Positions 56,013 to 64,000 of a DNA stretch of 64,000 nucleotides are shown piece by piece. Position 1 is the first letter of the stretch, and each line of letters opens with the position of its first letter. The stretch comes from Crossiella sp. S99.2 (lineage in GTDB: Bacteria; Actinomycetota; Actinomycetes; Mycobacteriales; Pseudonocardiaceae): contig NZ_JALMDK010000003.1 in the NCBI RefSeq assembly GCF_023094165.1, positions 806,001-870,000 on the forward strand. Direction: 5' to 3'. The notes below the pieces were generated by a model, which saw only the letters and a program-made list of their open reading frames with translations, was not told where the DNA came from and did no database searches. The position numbers and the translations under genes were made by a program.

Positions 56013-58099
56013 GCGGACGATTCGCCGATCCCTTCGCCGCGCCGTACTTCCCGCGCGCGCTGACCACCGCGGCGGCGTTGCGGCAGGCCCCGGCGCTGGA
56101 CCGGATCGGCGGCTACGAGATCGTCGCGGAACTGGCCCCGACTGTCCTTTTAGGACGCCGTTCGGACGGTAAACTGTTCGTGCTCAAGGGATCCGAGGTC
56201 GTCACGGCGGCTGAGCTGGCCCGGCGGGAGGCCGAGGCACTGCGGCTGATCCGGCACGGGTTCGGCGGAGTGCTGACGATCGAGGAGGTACTGGGGGTGC
56301 CGGGCGGGCCGGTGCAGCACCTGTGCCTGCCGCACTGCCCTGGCGGCAGCCTGCGGGATCGGTTGGCGGGCAAGGACATCAGCGTCGATGAGCTGGCCTA
56401 TCACGGGCTGGCGCTGGCCTGTGCGCTGCACCAGTTGCACCGGATTGGGCTGGTGCACGGGGATGTCAAACCGGAGAATGTGCTGTTCGATCACGGCGAT
56501 GAGGGCTTCACCGGGCGGGAACCGCGCTGGCGCACGGTGTTGTCAGACCTGGAGACCATGGTCCCGGCGGGCGGGCCGACCAGCTGGCGGCTGACCGCCG
56601 CCTACGCCGCGCCCGAGCAACTGGCCGGGGCGGCGGCCGATCCGGCGATGGACGTGTGGGCCTGGGGCCGGACCCTGCGCGACGGCCTGGACCTGGTTGA
56701 CGGCTGGGACTGGCTGACCGAACTGGTCGGACAGGCCCTGACTGAGGAGCCGGGTGCGCGGCCAGATGTCGAGCGGATCATCGCGGTGTGCGGACAGCAC
56801 CTGGGTTTCGGCACCGCGGACGGGCCGCTGCTCGGGGCGGACCGGCCGGTGGCGTGGTACCCGATCGAGACCCTGCCGGACCTCCTGGACTCCTGGCCGC
56901 GGCGGCCCGGAGTGGCCATGATCCGGCAGTCGATGGGCTGGACAGCCTGGCTGCCCGAATGCCACCGGCTCTACGAACTGGGCACCGTGCCCGCGCTGCT
57001 GCGGATCGAGGAGCTGAGCACCCGTGCCCTGCGCGAGGCCGGCCTGCCGCACGCGGTGGCACTGGGGTTCCTCTGCCTGTGGGTCAAGGCGCTGGTGGAG
57101 CTGGTCGAGATGACCGGCGAAGCCGTTGACCTGCAACGGTTGCTGGCGGCGGCGCAGGAGTGGGAGCGGGTGGGCGAGTTCGAGCACGAGCCGGACGCCG
57201 CGGTGCTCGCCCAGGCGTGGTTGCTGCTGGACAATCCCGAGCGCGCACTGCCGTATGTGCGCCGGAGTTACGCCGCGGACCGGGAGAACTCCTCGGCGCG
57301 GGCCGCGATGCGGCTGTACTACCTGATCTCCGGCGAGCCCGGCATGGCCGCCACGGTCGCCGCCCAGCCGGTGCGGGACCCGGCGCCGGGGATAAGCACG
57401 CGCTGGCTGCTGCTGCGGCTGGGCGATCTGCTGGCCGCGGACGAGCACGCGGAACTCGCGCACCTGCTCGACGTGCTGGGCCCGACTCCCCTGGACATGA
57501 TCGCCCTGATCGACTGCGTGCTGGCCGGGCGGCGCGGTCCGGTGACCGCCGACGCGCAGTGGCGGGGCCTGCGCGAGCACTTCCGCACCATCAGCAGCAG
57601 CACCTCGCTGACGAAACTCGCGCTGCTCACCGAGGCCGCCTTCCAGCGCGGCGAGTACGAGTACGCCGCCGGCCGCGCCGAGCTGGCCCGGCGCCGCGCA
57701 CTCGCCCGCCTGCCGGTCCACCACCGCGACCGCGCTATGCTGGAAGCCGTTGCGCTGCACCGTGATCCAGCCGATCGCGGGCTGACCGCGCGGCTGGTCA
57801 ACCGGGCGGAGCTGTGGGTGGCCGACGGCCGGCCGAATGATCCGCTGCTCCGCCTGGACCTGATCGCGGCGCAGCGCTGGGCCGGGCGGCTGCCGCCGGT
57901 GGCGCTGGAACTGCTGGCGCACAGCGGATCCCCGGCGCCCGCGCTGCTGGCGAGCACCCGGCACTGCGGGGACTGCCGGGCGGCCGGACAGCTCGCCGAG
58001 CTGGCGGTCTGCGGGCACTGCCACCGGACGCTGTGCGCGCGCTGCGTCGCGGTGGCCTGCCGGTGCGGTGGCGATCTGGCCTGCCCCTGGCCGGGTTGA
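56009..58099 (+). CDS. Atypical Ser/Thr kinase-like protein with TPR-like region and zinc ribbon
   Basis: 696 residues. Kinase-like domain about 35-270: Lys in LFVLK (K60) and helix-C Glu in RREAEAL. The catalytic loop is VHGDVKPEN (H150, D152, N157) with Gly for the usual Arg of HRD, DLE (D180-E182) replaces DFG, and the activation end is AAPEQL. No glycine-rich P-loop is visible. A long helical TPR-like region follows (about 290-640). The end has four CxxC/CxC pairs (CGDC, CGHC, CARC and CRC, about 652-690), a double zinc ribbon. Catalytic Asp and Asn are kept, so activity is possible. Translationally coupled to the adaptor; probably cytoplasmic. Its stop is one base from the convergent glycosyltransferase stop. 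Confidence 0.8.
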   Translation: MSGRFADPFAAPYFPRALTTAAALRQAPALDRIGGYEIVAELAPTVLLGRRSDGKLFVLKGSEVVTAAELARREAEALRLIRHGFGGVLTIEEVLGVPGGPVQHLCLPHCPGGSLRDRLAGKDISVDELAYHGLALACALHQLHRIGLVHGDVKPENVLFDHGDEGFTGREPRWRTVLSDLETMVPAGGPTSWRLTAAYAAPEQLAGAAADPAMDVWAWGRTLRDGLDLVDGWDWLTELVGQALTEEPGARPDVERIIAVCGQHLGFGTADGPLLGADRPVAWYPIETLPDLLDSWPRRPGVAMIRQSMGWTAWLPECHRLYELGTVPALLRIEELSTRALREAGLPHAVALGFLCLWVKALVELVEMTGEAVDLQRLLAAAQEWERVGEFEHEPDAAVLAQAWLLLDNPERALPYVRRSYAADRENSSARAAMRLYYLISGEPGMAATVAAQPVRDPAPGISTRWLLLRLGDLLAADEHAELAHLLDVLGPTPLDMIALIDCVLAGRRGPVTADAQWRGLREHFRTISSSTSLTKLALLTEAAFQRGEYEYAAGRAELARRRALARLPVHHRDRAMLEAVALHRDPADRGLTARLVNRAELWVADGRPNDPLLRLDLIAAQRWAGRLPPVALELLAHSGSPAPALLASTRHCGDCRAAGQLAELAVCGHCHRTLCARCVAVACRCGGDLACPWPG

Positions 58100-58100
58100 G

Positions 58101-59213
58101 TCAGCTGGCCCACTCGGCGAGTTCGGCCGCGACCGTTGCGGGGGCGGGCATCGCGCGCAGTTCCGCCCGCACCGCCGCCGCCTCGACCCGCAGCTTGTCC
58201 TCGGTGAGCAGCCGGGTCAGCAGCGCACTGTCCACTTCGGACTCCTCGGCGGCGTACCCGACTCCCCTGGCGTGCACCCCGGCGGCGTTGACGTAGCGGT
58301 CCGAGCCGCTGGGCAGCACGAGTTGCGGCACGCCCGCGTCCAGCGCGGTCATCGTGGTGCCCGCGCCGCCGTGGTGCACGATCGCGGCGCAGGTGGGCAG
58401 CAGGGCGTTGAGCGGCAGCCAGCCGGTGCCGCGCACGTTGGCGGGCAGCGGGCCCGGGTCGACCGCGCCGAGGGCGAGCACGAACTCGGCGTCGATCTCC
58501 CCGGCCAGGGCCAGGATCCGTTGCACCGGGCCGATTCCGCTGTCCGTGGGCGCGACCGAGCCCAGGGTCACCGCGATCCGCGGCCGCCGCGCCGGTTCGG
58601 CCAGCCAGTCGGGAGCGGGGGCGGCGCCGTTGTAGGGCACGTAGCGCAGTGGGCGGCCGACCGAGGTCTCCACCATGCTCGGCGGCGCCACGTCCAGGAT
58701 GGTGCGGCGTTCGGGCAGTTCCGCGCTGTGTTTGGCGAAGACGTCGGCGAGGCTCTCCCGCAGGGCCTCGTCCAGTCCGGTCGCGCGAACCAGGCCGAAG
58801 TTGTGCTCTACCAAGGGAATGCCCAGCGCGCCGGCGCAGATCAGTCCGGTGTGCTGGGCCTGGGACTGCACCACCAGATCCGGCCGCCACTGCCGGGCGA
58901 CCTCGATCACCCCGTCGACCTGCAGCCGCACCAGGACGCCGATCAGCGCGGCCGTCTCCCGTAAATCGCCGATCCGGCCAGCCTGCATGGCCTGCACCAA
59001 CTCAGGGTGCTCGGCCCGCATCTTGGCGATCATCACCGACCGGTTCATGCCGGGCGACACGTCGGCCACCGGCAACCCGGCCTCGCCGACGATCAGGCCC
59101 TCCCCCGTGGTGGCGAACAGCACCTGGTGCCCGGCGGCGACGAACGCCCTGGCCAGCGACACCATCGGGAAGGCGTGCCCCACGCCCGCCGAGGCCACGA
59201 ACAACACTCGCAT
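58101..59213 (-). CDS. GT1-family (macrolide/MGT-type) glycosyltransferase
   Basis: 370 residues, GT-B fold. N-terminal VLFVASAGVGHAFPMVSLARAF (acceptor domain, His as likely base) and the donor-binding signature IVHHGGAGTTMTALDAGVPQLVLP (about 270-293) with SGSDRYVNA replacing the common DQ. Transfers a UDP- or dTDP-sugar to a small lipophilic acceptor, so either antibiotic inactivation by glycosylation or tailoring of a metabolite. ATG at 59213 has GGGGGAG 5 nt upstream. Divergent from a TetR regulator over a 27-bp dyad. Confidence 0.85.
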   Translation of the reverse strand: MRVLFVASAGVGHAFPMVSLARAFVAAGHQVLFATTGEGLIVGEAGLPVADVSPGMNRSVMIAKMRAEHPELVQAMQAGRIGDLRETAALIGVLVRLQVDGVIEVARQWRPDLVVQSQAQHTGLICAGALGIPLVEHNFGLVRATGLDEALRESLADVFAKHSAELPERRTILDVAPPSMVETSVGRPLRYVPYNGAAPAPDWLAEPARRPRIAVTLGSVAPTDSGIGPVQRILALAGEIDAEFVLALGAVDPGPLPANVRGTGWLPLNALLPTCAAIVHHGGAGTTMTALDAGVPQLVLPSGSDRYVNAAGVHARGVGYAAEESEVDSALLTRLLTEDKLRVEAAAVRAELRAMPAPATVAAELAEWAS

Positions 59214-59228
59214 AACCACTCCCCCATC

Positions 59229-59255
59229 AGATAGAGAACTCGCAGTTCACTATCT
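59229..59255. promoter_or_regulatory. TetR operator of the glycosyltransferase
   Basis: A 27-bp dyad from AGATAGAGAACT to AGTTCACTATCT, 22 of 27 positions symmetric, just upstream of the glycosyltransferase ATG. A second GATAGAGAAC half-site lies near 59272. Confidence 0.7.
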
Positions 59256-59305
59256 CCCACGGTAGGCTGCCGCGATAGAGAACGCAACGGACTCTAAGCG
59301 GGGGT

Positions 59306-59902
59306 GTGGTGGAGCAGCCGGTGGATCACCGCCGCGGTCCGCGCCGACGCGGCGAGGTGCTGCTCAACGCCATTGTCGAGGCCACCCTGGCCGAACTCGC
59401 CGAGGTCGGCTACGCCGGGCTGACCATGGACGGCGTGGCCCAGCGCGCCCGCACCAGCAAAGCCTCGCTGTACCGCCGCTGGCCCACCCGGCAGGACCTG
59501 GTCGCCGCCGCCATCCGGCACACCGCGCAGGCCACCGAACCGATCCCGGACACCGGTGAGCTGCGCGCCGACCTGCTCGCCGCGCTCGACCTGCTGGCCC
59601 AGCGGCTGACCAGCCCGGTCGGCGAGGCGGTGCGCGGCATCCTGACCGACACCCTGCGCGATCCCGAGCTGACCAGGGACCTGCGCGAGACCATGGTCAG
59701 CGGCCGCAACCGCCTGCTCACCCAGGTCCTGCGGCGCGCGGCCGAACGCGGGGAGATCCCCGCGGAGGCGATCACGCCCCAGGTCGTGGCGGCCGGTCCG
59801 GCGCTGGTGCTGCACCACTTCCTGCTGCACGGCCCGCCAATGCCGGCGGAGTTGCGCGGGCAGATCGTGGACGAGGTGCTGTTGCCGCTGGTGCGGCGAT
59901 AG
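59306..59902 (+). CDS. TetR-family repressor
   Basis: 198 residues: HTH (about 25-65, LTMDGVAQRARTSKASLYRRWPTRQDLV) and a TetR_C_16/33-like helical C-terminus with LHHFLLHGPP. GTG at 59306 or the next GTG. Divergent from the GT1 gene; the dyad at 59229-59255 is its probable site, with a glycosylatable drug or pathway product as inducer. Confidence 0.9.
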   Translation: MVEQPVDHRRGPRRRGEVLLNAIVEATLAELAEVGYAGLTMDGVAQRARTSKASLYRRWPTRQDLVAAAIRHTAQATEPIPDTGELRADLLAALDLLAQRLTSPVGEAVRGILTDTLRDPELTRDLRETMVSGRNRLLTQVLRRAAERGEIPAEAITPQVVAAGPALVLHHFLLHGPPMPAELRGQIVDEVLLPLVRR

Positions 59903-59999
59903 CGCGGGTCCCGGCCGGAGATTGTCTTCGGACCGATGTCGAGACGGCCATGCCGGCTCCGACCAGCTCGTGAGAACCACCCGATCACGAGAGGCCACC

Positions 60000-60764
60000 A
60001 TGGACTTCCACCGCCACGCCGCCGAGATCCACGTCCAGACCGAACTATTCGGTGAGCTGGCCGGTGCCGACCTGCGGGCCCCCGTGCCCTCCTGCCCCGG
60101 CTGGACCCTGGGCAGCCTGGTGCGGCACATCGGCTTCGGCCACCGCTGGGCCGCGGAGATCATCCGCACCCGGGCCACCGAATTCCTGCCCGATGACCTG
60201 ATGCGCAAACTCGACGGCGACGACTCCGGGCCACTGCCCGTGGACTGGCTGGTCGAGGGTGCGGCCGAACTGTCCGAGGCACTGCGCTCAGCCGGACCCG
60301 GCGTCACGGTCTGGACCCCGCTGACCTCGGGCGGCGGGACCGACTTCTGGGCCCGGCGGTTCGCGCACGAGACGGTGATGCACCGCGCCGACGCGACCCT
60401 GGCCGCCGGGATCCCGTTCACCGTGGCCACCGAGGTCGCCCTGGACACGGTCGACGAGTGGATGTGGCTGGACTCGCTGGCCCAGCACTTCGACTACAAC
60501 CCGGGCAAGCGCGAGCTGCTCGCCCCCGGTCGCACACTGGCCTTCGAGGCCACCGACGCCGACGCCGCCTGGTTCGTCGACCTCACCGGCGAGGTGATCG
60601 TCTCCGGCCGTGGGCGGAGCGCGGCGGCGGTCACCGTCCGCGCCCCGCTGACCGACCTGCTGCTGGCGCTGTACCGGCGGAAGTCCTTCTCCGGCAACGG
60701 GATCGACCTCAGTGGCGATACCGCGTTGCTGGAGTTCTGGCTGACTCACATCGGGTTCGGCTGA
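60000..60764 (+). CDS. Mycothiol-dependent maleylpyruvate isomerase-family protein
   Basis: 254 residues. N-terminal DinB-like metal-binding bundle with SCPGWTLGSLVRHIGFGHRWA (about 31-51) and RRFAHETVMHRADATLAAG (about 118-136), where His, Glu and His are the expected metal ligands, followed by the MDMPI C-terminal domain (about 150-250). Mycothiol-linked transferase or isomerase; substrate unknown. ATG at 60000 follows CGAGAGG. Its end overlaps the convergent TrxR-like gene by 19 bp. Confidence 0.85.
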   Translation: MDFHRHAAEIHVQTELFGELAGADLRAPVPSCPGWTLGSLVRHIGFGHRWAAEIIRTRATEFLPDDLMRKLDGDDSGPLPVDWLVEGAAELSEALRSAGPGVTVWTPLTSGGGTDFWARRFAHETVMHRADATLAAGIPFTVATEVALDTVDEWMWLDSLAQHFDYNPGKRELLAPGRTLAFEATDADAAWFVDLTGEVIVSGRGRSAAAVTVRAPLTDLLLALYRRKSFSGNGIDLSGDTALLEFWLTHIGFG

Positions 60765-61768
60765 AGCTGACCGGCCAGGCCGTGGCGGCGGTCGCCGAGC
60801 ACCAGTTCGGCCAGCCGGGACTCGTGCTCGGGGCTGAACGCGCGGCGGCCGACCGCCTGCCGGGTGTCCTCCTCGACCAGGTCGGCGTTGATCGAGGTGG
60901 CCGCCGCCATGCCCGCGGCGGCCGCCATGACCACGCTGGCCATCAGCTCGGTCACGTTGCCCGCCGCCCACACCCCGGGCACCGAGGTCACCCCGCGACC
61001 GTCGGCCTGGAGGTGTTCGCCCATCGGGTTTTCGGTCAGCGCCAGCCCCAGATCGGTGAGGAAACCGGCGCGGGCGGCGAACCTCGGCAGCACCGCGATC
61101 GCCCGCCGCGGCACCACCCGGCCATCGGCCAGCCGGACCCCGGCGAGCCGGTCCGCGCTGATCTCCAGCCCGGCCACCTCGCCGTCGACCACGGCGATGT
61201 CCCTGGCGGCCAGCTGTGCACGCTCGGCGGTGCTCAGTTCGGGTGCGGTGTGCCGGAACAGCACCACATCCGCGCTCCACTGCCGCAGCAGCAGGGTCAT
61301 GTGCATCGTGTTGGGGCCGCCGCCGAGCACGCCGATCGGCTGGTCCCGCACCTCCCAGCCGTGGCAGTACGGGCAGTGCAGCACATCCCGGCCCCAGCGT
61401 TCCCGCACCCCGGGGACCTCGGGCAGCTCATCGGTCAGGCCGGTGGTGATCAGCAGCCGGCGCGCGCCGATCCGCTGGCCGTCGGCGGTGTCGACCTCGA
61501 ATCCGGTGGTGGTGCGGCGGGCGGCGGTGACCGTGGCCTGGCGGATCTCCCCGCCGTAGCCACGCACCTCCGCCGCGCCCAGTTCGACCAGTTCGGCAGG
61601 CGGCAGGCCCTCGCGGGTGAGGAAGCCGTGCACGCCATCGGCGGGGGCGTTGCGCGGTTCGCCCGCGTCCAGCACAAGCACAGAGCGGCGGGCGCGGGCC
61701 AGGGTGAGGGCGCCGCTGAGTCCGGCCGCCCCACCGCCGATGACCAGGACATCTACGTTGGTTGTCAT
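60746..61768 (-). CDS. Thioredoxin reductase-like FAD/NAD(P) oxidoreductase
   Basis: 340 residues. FAD motif VLVIGGGAAGLSGALTLAR (about 8-26), redox-active CPYCHG (about 132-137, CxxC), NAD(P) motif VLGGGPNTMH (about 147-156) and the C-terminal FAD motif GVWAAGNV. The CPYCHG type belongs to thioredoxin reductase-like and dithiol-oxidase enzymes (as in holomycin or gliotoxin pathways) as well as general reductases; no thioredoxin gene is beside it. Divergent from a MerR regulator, which may control it. Confidence 0.85.
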   Translation of the reverse strand: MTTNVDVLVIGGGAAGLSGALTLARARRSVLVLDAGEPRNAPADGVHGFLTREGLPPAELVELGAAEVRGYGGEIRQATVTAARRTTTGFEVDTADGQRIGARRLLITTGLTDELPEVPGVRERWGRDVLHCPYCHGWEVRDQPIGVLGGGPNTMHMTLLLRQWSADVVLFRHTAPELSTAERAQLAARDIAVVDGEVAGLEISADRLAGVRLADGRVVPRRAIAVLPRFAARAGFLTDLGLALTENPMGEHLQADGRGVTSVPGVWAAGNVTELMASVVMAAAAGMAAATSINADLVEEDTRQAVGRRAFSPEHESRLAELVLGDRRHGLAGQLQPNPM

Positions 61769-61843
61769 GGCCCCACCGTGCGCCTACCCCCGGAGACTTG
61801 GCAAAGTTCCTTGCTGTTTTGGCAAGTCGGGCGCCGCGGGTTG

Positions 61844-61864
61844 ACCTTGACCCCGGGGCAGGGT
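61844..61864. promoter_or_regulatory. MerR-type operator
   Basis: ACCTTGACCCC-GGGGCAGGGT is 17 of 21 symmetric and includes a TTGACC -35-like element, 13 bp before the MerR start. Typical of MerR sites lying within a stretched promoter spacer. Confidence 0.6.
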
Positions 61865-61877
61865 CCATCCTCACCGG

Positions 61878-62654
61878 ATGACCAACGGCGTCACGATCGG
61901 CCAGGCAGCGGCCTTCGTCGGCATCACGATCAAGACCGTGCGGCACTACCACCGGCACGGATTGGTCGACGAGCCGCAACGGGACAGCTCCGGCTACCGG
62001 CGCTACGGATCGGCCGAGTTGCTGCGCCTGGTCCAGGTCCGCACGCTGGCCACCGCCGGCGTGCCCCTGGCTGAGATCAGGCCGCTGCTCGACGCCGGCA
62101 CCGAGCAGTTCGCCGCCGCCCTCGACGACGTCAAACGCCGCCTCACCAAACAAATCGAGGACCTCACCGCGCGCCGCGACACCCTGCACCGGCTCACCGA
62201 GGGCGACCGGGCCCTGCTGCCCGAACGCGCGCTCGCCCTGCTGGACCGGCTCGCCGAACTCGGCATGACCGCGGCGGATCTGGCGATCGTCCGGGAGGGC
62301 CTGGTGCTGGCCAGGGCCCTGGTCCCGGAGGACTTCGACACCTACCTCGGCAACGTAGCGGCGGCCCTGGACGACCCCCGCTTCGTCGAACTGCAACGGC
62401 TCGGCTGGGCCAGCGCGGACTGGGATCCGGACGATCCCCGGCTGGACGAACTCGCCACCGCCACCGCCGAGCACTACCTCGCCAACCCCGCGCGACTGGC
62501 CATTGTGACCGCTTTCCAGGGCCGCACCGACCCCGCCGCCCGGCACGGGTTGATCAGTTACCACAACATGGACAAGGCCCCGGCCTGGACCAGGTTGACC
62601 GCGCTCACCGAGGCCAAACTCCGCGCCGCCGGCGTGCCCATACCGGGCCGATGA
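61878..62654 (+). CDS. MerR-family regulator
   Basis: 258 residues: MerR winged HTH (about 4-72, TIGQAAAFVGITIKTVRHYHRHG and SGYRRYGSAELLRLVQVR), a coiled-coil linker (about 80-118) and a 140-residue helical effector domain resembling those of TipA-like or multidrug-binding MerR proteins. No Cys-based metal site seen. ATG at 61878. Divergent from the TrxR-like gene. Confidence 0.9.
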   Translation: MTNGVTIGQAAAFVGITIKTVRHYHRHGLVDEPQRDSSGYRRYGSAELLRLVQVRTLATAGVPLAEIRPLLDAGTEQFAAALDDVKRRLTKQIEDLTARRDTLHRLTEGDRALLPERALALLDRLAELGMTAADLAIVREGLVLARALVPEDFDTYLGNVAAALDDPRFVELQRLGWASADWDPDDPRLDELATATAEHYLANPARLAIVTAFQGRTDPAARHGLISYHNMDKAPAWTRLTALTEAKLRAAGVPIPGR

Positions 62655-62682
62655 CGGCGGGGCCGACACCGTTACCGCACGG

Positions 62683-62738
62683 TTACCGCTTGCTGACCTG
62701 AGCGGACTCGCATTTGCTCCCAGGTCAAGCAGCGGTAA
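62683..62738. repeat. Imperfect 17-bp inverted repeat
   Basis: TTACCGCTTGCTGACCT (62683-62699) and AGGTCAAGCAGCGGTAA (62722-62738), about 14 of 17 paired. A further GTTACCG copy lies at 62671-62677. It could terminate MerR transcription or be an operator for the DUF6292 gene. Confidence 0.5.
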
Positions 62739-62798
62739 TGTCTCCCCATCACAATCAAACACGCTGGCGAACCCGGCCAGTCCGGAAACGGAGCCAGC

Positions 62799-63374
62799 AT
62801 GAGCGAGTCCACCCGTCCAGCCAGCACTGGTTTCGCCGAAGCCAGGGCGCACGCCAGCCGGGTCGAGTTCGGTCAGCAGGTCCGCGCCGCCCGCACGGTC
62901 GCCTGCCACGCCACCGATCCGCAGGACCGCCACGACCTCCTGGCCATGCTCGGTCTGCCCAACCCCGAGCCCACCCCCGAACCTCCGCCGCTGTCCCAGG
63001 CCCTGTCCAGCTACGTGCACGCCGTGGCCGCCGCGCTGGGCGTCTCCACCGACGGCGCGCTGTGCGAGGTCACCGACACGGCAACGGCCTACCTGGCTCT
63101 CACCCGTCGCTGGCCCGGCCTGCCCGGCCACGACCTGATGCTCACCTGGACCGAACGCCACGGCTGGCTGGTCGCGGTCGAAACCGACCCGGCCGAAACC
63201 CCCGTGGTCATCGCCAGCCTGGGCGCGGACCTGACCCCGGCCCCGGCGCTGGTGGCCCGGTTCGTCACCGATGCGCTGGCCGGCGGCGCGACCGCGGTCG
63301 GCTCACCGGGCCCGGTGGCCGGTGCGGACCGGCGTGGCCTGGCCGAGCGGATGGCGGCGCACTCGGTCGGCTGA
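62799..63374 (+). CDS. DUF6292-family protein
   Basis: 191 residues. The core YVHAVAAALGVS (about 68-79), TATAYLALTRRWPGLPGHDLMLTW (about 90-113), ERHGWLVAVET and APALVARFV fit what I know as DUF6292, common in Pseudonocardiales. Function unknown; soluble with no signal. ATG at 62799 with CGGAG upstream. Confidence 0.65.
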   Translation: MSESTRPASTGFAEARAHASRVEFGQQVRAARTVACHATDPQDRHDLLAMLGLPNPEPTPEPPPLSQALSSYVHAVAAALGVSTDGALCEVTDTATAYLALTRRWPGLPGHDLMLTWTERHGWLVAVETDPAETPVVIASLGADLTPAPALVARFVTDALAGGATAVGSPGPVAGADRRGLAERMAAHSVG

Positions 63375-63379
63375 GCCGA

Positions 63380-64000
63380 TCAGCGCTCGGCGGTGTCCCG
63401 GAACCAGCGGAGGATCTCGCCGAGCGCTCGCACGTTGGCCGGGTCGGCCAGCACGGTCAGCGGGAAACTGGGGCGCAGGGCGAGTTTGCTCGCCGGGATG
63501 TCGATGCCCGGGATCTTGTTGAGCCGCAGGCGTAGTTCGTCGCGGATCGCCGGGTCGGTGAACGGCTCCCGGGTGGCCAGGTGCAGGAAAACGACCTCGA
63601 TGTACCCGGCGGCGCCGTAGGTCGGGTAGATGGTGAACGGCCAGACGTGTTTCCGCCCTGGCCGGTCGAGCAACAGGAAGCAGCTGGTCACCTTGGCTCC
63701 GTCGCCGAAACCGAACCTGCCGCCCAGCTCCAGCCAGCAGGAGAGCAGGGCGTCCACGCCTTGGACCTCATCGGCGGGGTTGCACATCTCCAGCTGCTCT
63801 TCGAACCGTCCCGAGTAGATGTCGTAGTCGTCGGCATCCTCCGGCTCCCCTGCCAGGCCGGTGGCGTCCAGGCCGAGCAGTTCGGCGATGCCGGCCGCGG
63901 ACAGCCACTGATCCCAATCGGCCGTGTTGTGCTCGTCCAGGCGCACGCCGTCAGCTCGCAACACGTCCAGGACCTCACCGCGATCCGCGTCCGCCCAGCG
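63380..64000 (-). CDS. Protein of unknown function, 5' end beyond the window
   Basis: At least 206 residues; the frame stays open to the window edge, so the N-terminus is missing. I recognise no domain. Visible features are an acidic EPEDADDYDIYSG segment, a GFGDGAKVTSCFLLLDRPGRKHVWPFTIYPTYGA beta-rich middle, and a C-terminal helix ILRWFRDTAER. Cytoplasmic by composition. Convergent with the DUF6292 gene, with only 5 bp between stops. Confidence 0.6.
   Translation of the reverse strand, partial: RWADADRGEVLDVLRADGVRLDEHNTADWDQWLSAAGIAELLGLDATGLAGEPEDADDYDIYSGRFEEQLEMCNPADEVQGVDALLSCWLELGGRFGFGDGAKVTSCFLLLDRPGRKHVWPFTIYPTYGAAGYIEVVFLHLATREPFTDPAIRDELRLRLNKIPGIDIPASKLALRPSFPLTVLADPANVRALGEILRWFRDTAER

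Noticed and set aside
1..64000. tRNA, rRNA, integrase, transposase or attachment sites
   Set aside because: Looked for in both strands; none seen, so there is no direct sign of an integrated mobile element despite the accessory character.

Overview
The window is about 64 kb of very GC-rich DNA. Dense genes, many GTG starts, AfsR/SARP regulators, mycothiol-type enzymes, secreted lytic proteins and a DtxR/IdeR-type iron box point to a filamentous actinomycete. A member of the Pseudonocardiales is my best guess, by inference only. I see no rRNA, tRNA, CRISPR array, integrase or complete insertion sequence. It reads as an accessory or chromosome-arm region rich in regulators, exporters and secreted proteins.

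Layout. 1-10.8 kb: C-terminal part of a GH87 alpha-1,3-glucanase, an alpha/beta hydrolase with DUF4180, an AfsR-type regulator divergent from a DHA2 exporter over an 11-bp-phased heptamer array, a CadD-like exporter, a DinB-like protein and an NPP1-family secreted protein. 10.8-19 kb: a serine hydrolase, a small secreted protein, a 1182-residue XRE-STAND-WD40 protein, and a coupled trio of glycosyltransferase, Gfo/Idh/MocA oxidoreductase and aberrant SpeD-like protein. 19-29 kb: a palindrome-rich non-coding stretch, a GT-B-like protein convergent with an NB-ARC/TPR protein that carries an N-terminal RHIM-like motif, an aminoglycoside-phosphotransferase-like kinase, an orphan terpene synthase, a lipoprotein, an SDR, and a DUF1479 oxygenase-like gene with an iron box. 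29-43 kb: ROK and TetR regulators, a second DHA2 exporter, a GntR-led run of two ABC exporters, a siderophore-interacting protein with a strong iron box, a BNR propeller, a beta-helix protein, a HAD phosphatase and TerC. 42-53 kb: a MarR-GNAT fusion with an RraA-like protein, a methyltransferase, a second NB-ARC protein, an NmrA/HxlR pair, an FBP zinc-finger protein, a second AfsR-type regulator and an MFS/HxlR pair. 53-64 kb: a tandem-repeat array, a secreted S8 protease, a two-gene RHIM-like adaptor plus kinase operon, a glycosyltransferase/TetR pair, a mycothiol-isomerase-like protein, a TrxR-like/MerR pair, a DUF6292 protein and a truncated gene.

How the genes work together. Most transporter or enzyme genes sit back-to-back with their own regulator over a visible dyad (AfsR/MFS, TetR/MFS, HxlR/MFS, TetR/GT1, MerR/TrxR, GntR/ABC). 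Convergent pairs are often separated by strong hairpins. Five STAND-type NTPases occur in 64 kb. One of them and a separate adaptor-kinase operon share an RHIM-like putative amyloid motif, which makes the adaptor-kinase pair the best candidate for an undescribed signalling or conflict system. Other leads are a 21-23 bp repeat family present at two loci, a SpeD-like protein lacking most canonical catalytic residues, and a 13-bp palindrome kept inside coding sequence by rare threonine codons.
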